Positions 1 to 5,000 of a stretch of DNA of 30,465 nucleotides are shown in pieces (positions within the stretch are counted from its first letter, which is position 1; each line of letters opens with the position of its first letter). The notes beneath the pieces were generated by a model. It was given only the letters and a program-made list of their open reading frames with translations, was not told the DNA's origin and made no database searches. The translations under genes were made by a program, and so were the position numbers. This DNA comes from a virus, in IMG/VR virus record IMGVR_UViG_3300030106_005591, positions 1 through 30,465 of that record; one strand, 5' to 3'.

Positions 1-627
1 AAGGAAGATGGTTTGATCAGTGAGTACAGCGAGTTCTCTTTGGTCAAGCAGTACTTCGATCTGGTCGAGGCTGAAGAGAATGCGCTCAAGCAGATCACCT
101 ACAGCGTCAAGCAGTTCCCCATCTATCAAGCATTCCTAGAGGATGTGAAAGGTGTAGGCCCAACCATGGCTGCGGTGATCATCTCAGGCTTTGACATCCA
201 TAAGGCTCAGTATGCATCTTCTCTGTGGGCGTATGCCGGGCTTGATGTGGTTGGCGACAAGGGCAGGTCTAGGATCAAAGAGCACCTAGTCGATCAGACT
301 TACATCGATGCTGAAGGTAAAGAGCAAACCAAGAAAGGTATCTCTTTCAATCCGTTTATGAAGACGAAGCTGATCGGTGTGCTTGGCTCGTCGTTTGTAA
401 AGACCAACGGCAAGTACCGTGAGATCTACGATAACTACAAGAATCGTATCACCCACATGCCTGCTCACGCTGAGAAGACCAAGGGTCACCTCAACAACAT
501 GGCGATACGCTACACAGTGAAGCGATTCCTTGTGGACTTGTACACCGCGTGGCGCACGCTAGAGGGACTGCCGGTTGCGGATGAGTATTCCAAAGGCAAG
601 CTTGGGATCAATCACAAGGTTGCTTGA
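1..627 (+). CDS. IS110/IS1111-type recombinase-like protein, C-terminal part (5' truncated by window edge)
   Basis: The frame is open from base 1, so the true start lies outside the window; the TTG at 13 is probably internal. The visible ~208 residues begin with a helical stretch (about residues 10-40 from the TTG) and continue into DVKGVGPTMAAVIISGF...ASSLWAYAGL. This is the helix-hairpin-helix signature of the Transposase_20 (IS116/IS110/IS902) domain. A GISFNPFMKTKL segment follows, with its Ser codon at 343-345, resembling the GxSKxGNxxLR region of the family. The end, GHLNNMAIRYTVKRFLVDLYTAWRTLEGL, matches the usual C-terminal helix. IS110-family enzymes combine a RuvC-like DEDD domain with this domain and recombine DNA under guidance of a bridge RNA. 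The DEDD half would lie upstream and cannot be checked here. The stop codon (625-627) falls inside the first degenerate motif of the array. The gene seems embedded in the phage left-arm operon rather than in a recognisable IS. Confidence 0.75.
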   Translation, partial: KEDGLISEYSEFSLVKQYFDLVEAEENALKQITYSVKQFPIYQAFLEDVKGVGPTMAAVIISGFDIHKAQYASSLWAYAGLDVVGDKGRSRIKEHLVDQTYIDAEGKEQTKKGISFNPFMKTKLIGVLGSSFVKTNGKYREIYDNYKNRITHMPAHAEKTKGHLNNMAIRYTVKRFLVDLYTAWRTLEGLPVADEYSKGKLGINHKVA

Positions 628-1425
628 GCCATTTCACGGGAGAAAACCAAAGAGCAAGAGCGAGCCATGGAGTTTAAGAAAACCAGACTCGAAAAGCGAG
701 CCAAAGATAAATAGAAGACCACGTCGGCGAAGCGAGACAGAAATGCAAAGAAAACCAGTACCACTGAGCGAGCCAGAGATTTTGAGAAAACCAGCTCTCC
801 GGAGCGAGTCATTCCAAGGAAGACAGCCAAGTAAAATTAGCGAGCCACTTCGGCTTAGAAAGCCATAAAACCGAAGCGAGCCATGTGTCAGAAGAAAACC
901 ATTAAAAACAAGCGAGCCATGAAACCCGAGAAAACCAGAGCGTGCTAAGCGAGCCAAAGGAATTGAGAAAACCGTTCATAATAAGCGAGCCACTAAGAGC
1001 AAGAAAACCAACCAAGTGGAGCGAGCCATAATCGGTAAGAAAACCAGGTTAAATCAGCGAGCCAAACGCAGCGAGAAAACCATTGTACCTAAGCGAGCCA
1101 GGCGCAGTGAGAAAACCATTGTACCTAAGCGAGCCAAAGTCCATGAGAACACCAGGCCAGCCAAGCGCGTCATTATAGTAGAGCGACCCAGGTCGAGTAA
1201 GCGAGCCAGACCTGCCGAGAAAACCATACAACGAAAGCGAGCCAGTAGGATCTATACAAACAGACTCATCAAGCGAGCCATGGAACTAAAGAAACCCAGG
1301 CCTGATTAGCGAGCCAAGCGCAGGGAGAAAACCATTAATACAGAGCGAGCCAAGTTGAAAGAGAAAACCTCAAGTCGTAAGCGAGCCAATAGGGTCAAGA
1401 CCCCCCAAAAGAACATAGCGAATCA
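623..1425 (+). repeat. Alternating 9-nt motif / 9-nt spacer array (A-spacer-B-spacer, 36-nt period)
   Basis: I placed 45 motifs by hand. Type A (AGCGAGCCA) starts at 623, 659, 695, 731, 767, 803, 839, 875, 911, 948, 984, 1020, 1056, 1092, 1128, 1164, 1200, 1236, 1272, 1308, 1344, 1380 and 1417. Type B (AGAAAACCA) starts at 641, 677, 713, 749, 785, 821, 857, 893, 929, 966, 1002, 1038, 1074, 1110, 1146, 1182, 1218, 1254, 1290, 1326, 1362 and 1398. Eighteen of 23 A and 12 of 22 B are exact; the rest are degenerate, and the two terminal A copies are decayed. All spacers are 9 nt except two 10-nt ones (938-947 and 1407-1416). Spacers are essentially all different, except one that occurs twice (1083-1091 and 1119-1127). 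Both motif types share the pattern AG-M-R-A-R-CCA. Spacers carry stop codons in each forward frame and the slip at 947 shifts the frame, so this is very probably non-coding. It lies between two same-strand genes and would be co-transcribed with them. Repeat length is far below CRISPR repeats and there is no palindrome. Confidence 0.95.
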
Positions 1426-1445
1426 AACAAACAAGAGTGAGAGTT

Positions 1446-1718
1446 ATGGAAGATGATTTTGAAATGGAAATGAAAGGCGGCAGTGAGGACCACGAGTACG
1501 CCATGGACTTGATCAGAAACTTAGTGAAGGTCAGCAAAGAAGAGCTAGAGCCACGCATCCTGTTCGAGGTCATGATGGTGTATTCACTGGGCTGGAACCT
1601 AGCTCATGGTGATCATGCGCTCATGACTCAATTGTTGCCACAGGTTGTGGAGAGCATCAATGATGGTTCTTATGCCGATGTGGCAGAAATTATGGAGGAC
1701 GAAAGGATATGTCATTAG
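1446..1718 (+). CDS. Small acidic hypothetical protein (90 aa) directly after the array
   Basis: I do not recognise this family. The ATG at 1446 is preferred over the in-frame GTG at 1437 because a GAG-rich stretch sits just upstream at ribosome-binding distance. The product begins MEDDFEMEMKGGSEDHEYAMDL, is acidic and probably mostly helical, and contains no obvious catalytic motif, Cys cluster or membrane segment. It starts about 20 nt after the last recognisable array motif and its end overlaps the next small gene (ATG at 1709). It therefore belongs to the same transcription unit as the recombinase, array and helicase. A role as an accessory or regulatory protein of the replication module is possible but unsupported by homology. 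Confidence 0.7.
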   Translation: MEDDFEMEMKGGSEDHEYAMDLIRNLVKVSKEELEPRILFEVMMVYSLGWNLAHGDHALMTQLLPQVVESINDGSYADVAEIMEDERICH

Positions 1719-1867
1719 CAACGGAAGACTCATCTAAGTTCAAAGAACGTAAGCGTGCCGTGCTGCGGTGCATTTACAAATCACCAGAAGATAGCTGGGC
1801 CAAGAACTATTGGCGCAACACCTATCGCAAACTTATGGAAGAACGAAGAAAGCGCATATGGAGCTAA
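1709..1867 (+). CDS. Very small basic protein (52 aa), unknown
   Basis: A short frame runs from ATG 1709 to TAA 1865-1867. It is preceded by GAAAGGAT, a good ribosome-binding site, overlaps the upstream gene by 10 nt and the helicase start (ATG 1858) by 10 nt. This coupled arrangement is typical of real phage genes. The product starts MSLATEDSSKFKERKRAVLR and ends KLMEERRKRIWS. It is rich in Lys/Arg with aromatic residues in the middle (DSWAKNYWRNTYRK), which would suit a small nucleic-acid-binding protein, but no family is recognised. The function is unknown and the case for a gene rests on spacing and the ribosome-binding site. Confidence 0.6.
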   Translation: MSLATEDSSKFKERKRAVLRCIYKSPEDSWAKNYWRNTYRKLMEERRKRIWS

Positions 1868-2571
1868 GGTACTATCAGCGCGAGGCCGTTGATGCAGCGG
1901 TCCACTGGTTCAACACCCAAGACACGCATCCGCTCATCGTTCTACCGACAGGGTCTGGCAAGACAGTTGTCTTCGCCACACTGATCAAGGAGATCTTTGA
2001 GCGGGAGCCCGACTGCAGGATTCTGATCCTAGCTCACCGGCAAGAACTGGTCAGCCAGGCAGAAGATAAACTCAAGAAAGTATGGCCATGTGCGCCATCA
2101 GGCATCCTGGCTGCGGGTTTGAATCAATACGAAGTCGATGGGCGCATCGTCATTGCCAGTCGAGATACCTTGGCAACACCAAGCAGATTAGATACTGCTG
2201 GCGACTTTGACTACATCATCGTGGATGAAGCGCACCATGTGGCGCCAGACCTAAACACCCGGTATCGCAAGATCTTTGATCACTTTGAGTCCTCTATTTG
2301 GAGAACGCCACGCATACTGGGCGTGACCGCTACGCCCTATCGTATGGGCCAGGGCTTCATATACGGCCTTGAGGAGCACTTCTTCTCAGGCGTTGCCTAC
2401 CGTATAGGCATACCTGAAATGATCCAACAGGGCTTCCTGTGCCGCCTGTCGGCCTTCAAGGTAAACGATGAGGCTGTGATCGATGCATCAACTGCGCGGG
2501 TCAAGTTCAAGGGCGGCGAACATCGAGAAGCTGGCCATGGAAGATCAAACCATGCTGGCCATCATCGATGA
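1858..2571 (+). CDS. DEAD/DEAH-type helicase, N-terminal (RecA1) part, frameshifted
   Basis: A superfamily 2 helicase related to the SSL2/RecG/UvrB-like phage helicases starts at ATG 1858 (MELRYYQREAVDAA, a Q-motif-like start). Walker A GSGKT is at residues 32-36, motif Ia is ILAHRQELVSQ, motif II VDEAHH is at about 122-127, and motif III GVTATPYR has TATP at 157-160. This is the ATP-binding half of an enzyme that unwinds duplex DNA, presumably for phage replication or recombination. After VKFKGG (about position 2515) the frame loses homology and stops at 2571, while the remaining helicase motifs continue in the next forward frame (2483-3517). A one-base insertion in GGCGGCGAAC or a programmed +1 shift would explain this. 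It is coupled to the upstream 52-aa gene. Confidence 0.85.
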   Translation: MELRYYQREAVDAAVHWFNTQDTHPLIVLPTGSGKTVVFATLIKEIFEREPDCRILILAHRQELVSQAEDKLKKVWPCAPSGILAAGLNQYEVDGRIVIASRDTLATPSRLDTAGDFDYIIVDEAHHVAPDLNTRYRKIFDHFESSIWRTPRILGVTATPYRMGQGFIYGLEEHFFSGVAYRIGIPEMIQQGFLCRLSAFKVNDEAVIDASTARVKFKGGEHREAGHGRSNHAGHHR

Positions 2572-3517
2572 TTGGGTAGAGAAGGCATACACCAAAGGCC
2601 GACTGAGCACGGTGTTCTTTTGTATCACGGTGGCTCATGCCGAGAAGATGTGTATGTATCTCAGGCGAGCAGGCATAGAGGCTGCAGTTGTGACCGGCGA
2701 GACTCCAAAGAGAGAACGCGAAAATATCTTGGAGCGTTTTGAGGACGGTCAGATCAATGCGCTGTGCAACGTGTCTGTACTGACAGAAGGTTGGGATGCG
2801 CCACGCACAGACTGCATTGCGCTGCTTCGTCCTACCAAGTCACTAGGTTTATACGTTCAGATCTGTGGGCGAGGCATGCGCACTTGGGGTGACAAGAAAG
2901 ACTGCATGCTGCTGGACTACGGCGAGAACATGGATAGGCATGGCTGCATAGACACCGCTCGTCCATCGATCCCAAGCAAAGAAGACAAAGAGAAAGATCA
3001 AGAAACCAAGATATGGATATGTGATTCGTGCTTGGGCGTCAACGACTCAGATCGTGATACATGCATTGAGTGCGGTGCCTTGAAGCCAGCGCCTATCGAA
3101 CAGCCAAAGCTGTTTGATGAAGACAAGGATGCGGCATCAACACGCATGGCTGCGAGCGGCTCTGTGTTGTCTGATGAACTTCAAGATCCCGTGCAGGTGC
3201 ATGAGCGAATCAAGAACGTAGAGTGGGTTTCAGCTGAGTTAAAAACATCGAAGAATGGCAACGACTATCTCAATGTTATGTTTTTAAGTCCCGGCGACTA
3301 TTGGCCACAAAACATGCCAATCATGATCGGCATGAAAGGTAAGGCCGGTACGATGGCAGAAAAAAAGTGGCGGTCACTAACCAACGGCTTCCCGTGCCCA
3401 ACTAACATTAATCACGCTGTTGATCTGGTGAAACATGTAAAGGTGATGAGCCATATCAAACAAATCACTGTAAGAAAAGAAGGAAGATACTGGAATGTCG
3501 TTAGCGTCCATTTTTGA
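2483..3517 (+). CDS. DEAD/DEAH-type helicase, C-terminal (RecA2) part plus zinc ribbon
   Basis: This open frame continues the helicase of 1858-2571. The true junction is near 2511-2522, from which NIEKLAMEDQ follows on. It holds motif IV (TVFFCITVAHAEKM), motif V (NVSVLTEGWDAP) and motif VI (QICGRGMR). A four-cysteine zinc ribbon comes next (WICDSCLGVNDSDRDTCIECGAL), then a roughly 110-residue C-terminal domain (EWVSAELKTSKNGNDYLNV to WNVVSVHF) seen in related phage helicases. The ATG at 2483 lies inside the N-terminal part and is unlikely to be a real start, since an isolated RecA2 lobe would not be an active helicase. Its end overlaps the nuclease gene by 23 nt. If the frameshift is an assembly or sequencing error, one gene of about 550 codons spans 1858-3517. 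Confidence 0.85.
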   Translation: MHQLRGSSSRAANIEKLAMEDQTMLAIIDDWVEKAYTKGRLSTVFFCITVAHAEKMCMYLRRAGIEAAVVTGETPKRERENILERFEDGQINALCNVSVLTEGWDAPRTDCIALLRPTKSLGLYVQICGRGMRTWGDKKDCMLLDYGENMDRHGCIDTARPSIPSKEDKEKDQETKIWICDSCLGVNDSDRDTCIECGALKPAPIEQPKLFDEDKDAASTRMAASGSVLSDELQDPVQVHERIKNVEWVSAELKTSKNGNDYLNVMFLSPGDYWPQNMPIMIGMKGKAGTMAEKKWRSLTNGFPCPTNINHAVDLVKHVKVMSHIKQITVRKEGRYWNVVSVHF

Positions 3518-4586
3518 TCGGATCGATGAGCAACTAGCGGAGAAAGAAAACCGCTTTCGTGGCCATCTTGGGTTCAGCGGCATTGGTGATGACGATGAAT
3601 ACAAACTGTGGATGGGCTTCCGCTGGTGCTTACCGGCAAGCTTCAGCGGCAGGATGTTGCGTCTGTTTGACCTAGGCAACCGTATTGAGGACCAAGTGGT
3701 TGAGAACATTCGCGACACCGATGTAGTGTCCATCGCCTCGCATGACAAGGACGGCAACCAGTTTCGCGCATCCTTCTTTGGCGGACACTTCGCAGGCTCT
3801 TGTGATGGTCTTCTCAAGGGCGTTCTGCCACCCCCTAGTGAAGAGGTGATCTTATTGCTGGAGGTCAAGAGCGCCAACGACAAGCGGTTCAAAGAGCTCG
3901 TGAAGCTTGAAAGCTACGAAGCTTGGAGCGAAACCTATCGATGGCAGATCCATGCCTACATGGGCGCGCTTGGTCTGACCAAATGCATGGTGGTGGTGGT
4001 CAACAAGAACGACAGCAGCGTGTACACAGAGATCATCGACTTCAACCCGCAAGTGTGGGAAAGGGCGCAAGCAAAAGCGCAGCGCATCATCACCAGTGAC
4101 GCACCTGACAAGAGCACGCGCATGTCTGAGAAAGACTGGCGTATGAAGAACGAGTCGGAGTTGTATCGCAACGTCTACTTTGGTCGTCGCTTGCCAGAAT
4201 CGGTCAACTGCAGGAACTGCAAGAATGTGAAGCCACTGACTGAATCAAATGGTGCTGTGTGGTACTGCTCACGAAGCAATAGGGCCATACCTTTAGAAGA
4301 GCAGAAGCTTGGCTGCAAAGACCATCTGTGGATACCAGAGCTTGTGAATGCAAACCATCTGCCGGGCAAGAGCACAGAGGATTCTGTGGCTTATCAGGTT
4401 GGGATCATGGAGTTCTACAACTCAACGTCTGAGGTGACGGGCGAGTATCACTACAGCAGCATAGAGATGCGCGAGTTATCTAAGGCAGACTTTGAGGCGG
4501 GCTTGATGATGACCGGCGAGAGCGTGAGGCGTGAGTTCCCTGGCAGCTATCTTGAGAATGTTGATGAGCGCAAGATGCCGTTTTGA
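3495..4586 (+). CDS. RecB/Cas4-like PD-(D/E)XK exonuclease with four-Cys cluster
   Basis: The 363-aa product carries the PD-(D/E)XK nuclease core: E65 in GNRIEDQ, D104 in GSCDGLL, E123-x-K125 in LLEVKS, and the QxxxY motif of RecB-family nucleases at Q151-Y155 (WQIHAYM). Downstream cysteines C239, C242, C258 and C274 form a cluster that could bind zinc or, as in Cas4/AddB-type nucleases, an iron-sulfur centre; the sequence alone does not decide which. Such phage proteins act on DNA ends during recombination-dependent replication or degrade host DNA. The start at ATG 3495 is supported by AGGAAG about 10 nt upstream. The gene overlaps the helicase end by 23 nt, so the two are probably translated together and may act together. 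It is the last plus-strand gene before a terminator. Confidence 0.85.
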   Translation: MSLASIFDRIDEQLAEKENRFRGHLGFSGIGDDDEYKLWMGFRWCLPASFSGRMLRLFDLGNRIEDQVVENIRDTDVVSIASHDKDGNQFRASFFGGHFAGSCDGLLKGVLPPPSEEVILLLEVKSANDKRFKELVKLESYEAWSETYRWQIHAYMGALGLTKCMVVVVNKNDSSVYTEIIDFNPQVWERAQAKAQRIITSDAPDKSTRMSEKDWRMKNESELYRNVYFGRRLPESVNCRNCKNVKPLTESNGAVWYCSRSNRAIPLEEQKLGCKDHLWIPELVNANHLPGKSTEDSVAYQVGIMEFYNSTSEVTGEYHYSSIEMRELSKADFEAGLMMTGESVRREFPGSYLENVDERKMPF

Positions 4587-4612
4587 CAGAAATTCTTTTG
4601 TCTACCCTTTTT
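4585..4612 (+). terminator. Probable rho-independent terminator of the left operon
   Basis: GACAGAA (4585-4591) can pair with TTTTGTC (4596-4602), including one G-U pair, around an ATTC loop. A short spacer and then a run of five or more T residues (4608-4612) follow. It sits at the nuclease stop codon, exactly where the plus-strand genes end and the minus-strand block begins. The opposite strand has no T-run after the stem, so it looks one-directional. The stem is A/T-rich and only moderately strong. Confidence 0.5.
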
Positions 4613-4630
4613 AAGATTCTGTCATTTCAA

Positions 4631-4999
4631 CTACCACTCTCGTGGGTCTTTGACGATCAGTATCTTGAGTCCGGGGTAGAGGGCTTCAACAAGCTTTTTC
4701 TTGAGCGTGAACACTTGAGTGATGATGCCCTTGGTGTCCTCCACCACCACCTCGCCATCGCGCTTGTATCGAAAGTCTGCAACGTATGAACAGATCTTTT
4801 TGTCCTTACCCTCGACGGTGATCACGCACGGAAAGTCTACTTGAACCTCAAGATCAGTGATCTCACCAGCTTCTTCATGACGCTTGAGTATCTTGTATCG
4901 AGCAGCCTCAAGCTTGGAGTCAAACACGATCCCATCGTATTCAACTCTCTTTGCAAAGTACTTGCTCTTGCTCTTCTTCGGGGCTCGCTTGGGAATCAC
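4631..4999 (-). CDS. DUF1064-type PD-(D/E)XK-like endonuclease
   Basis: The 122-aa product matches the DUF1064 pattern found in many phages. YDGIVFDSKLEAARYKIL (E31) comes first, then LEVQVDFPCVI, a YVADFRY strand (D75) and VVEDTKGIITQVFTLKKKL (E87, D88, K90), ending in the LYPGLKILIV strand. The D...(D/E)xK arrangement points to the PD-(D/E)XK nuclease fold; members are treated as phage endonucleases, possibly acting on branched DNA. The start is GTG at 4999, one base after the stop of the upstream 1376-aa gene, with AGGCGGAAG as a possible ribosome-binding site. It is the promoter-distal gene of the minus-strand block, so a DNA-processing gene here is read out together with virion genes. 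Confidence 0.75.
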   Translation of the reverse strand: MIPKRAPKKSKSKYFAKRVEYDGIVFDSKLEAARYKILKRHEEAGEITDLEVQVDFPCVITVEGKDKKICSYVADFRYKRDGEVVVEDTKGIITQVFTLKKKLVEALYPGLKILIVKDPREW

Positions 5000-5000
5000 G

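Noticed and set aside
575-868. Plus-strand open frame with SEP/RKP-type repeats over the array
   Set aside because: It is a by-product of 9-nt motifs at 18-nt spacing (a multiple of three). It starts inside the recombinase gene and stops in a spacer at 866, and the frame changes at the 947 slip.
634-957. Minus-strand open frame with GSL/GFL-type repeats
   Set aside because: It is the reverse reading of the same motifs (TGGCTCGCT, TGGTTTTCT) and ends abruptly with no partner frame across the rest of the array.
1016-1309. Plus-strand open frame with KRA/EKT-type repeats
   Set aside because: It covers only part of the array in a different motif frame from the upstream open stretch, has no ribosome-binding site and no known domain.
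1392-1403. GGGT-CAAG-ACCC hairpin at the array end as a terminator
   Set aside because: The stem is only four pairs and no T-run follows.
623-1425. A conventional CRISPR array
   Set aside because: Repeats are 9 nt, of two alternating types and without a palindrome, and spacers are 9 nt. No cas genes are in the window; the RecB-like nuclease has a phage-operon context rather than a Cas4 one.
4583-4789. Short plus-strand frame after the nuclease gene
   Set aside because: It overlaps the well-supported DUF1064 gene on the opposite strand and has no recognisable product.
4982-4990. AAGCGAGCC on the minus strand at the start of the DUF1064 gene, like array motif A
   Set aside because: It is a single 9-mer inside a coding sequence without the periodic context. 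One such match in about 60 kb of both-strand sequence is not surprising.
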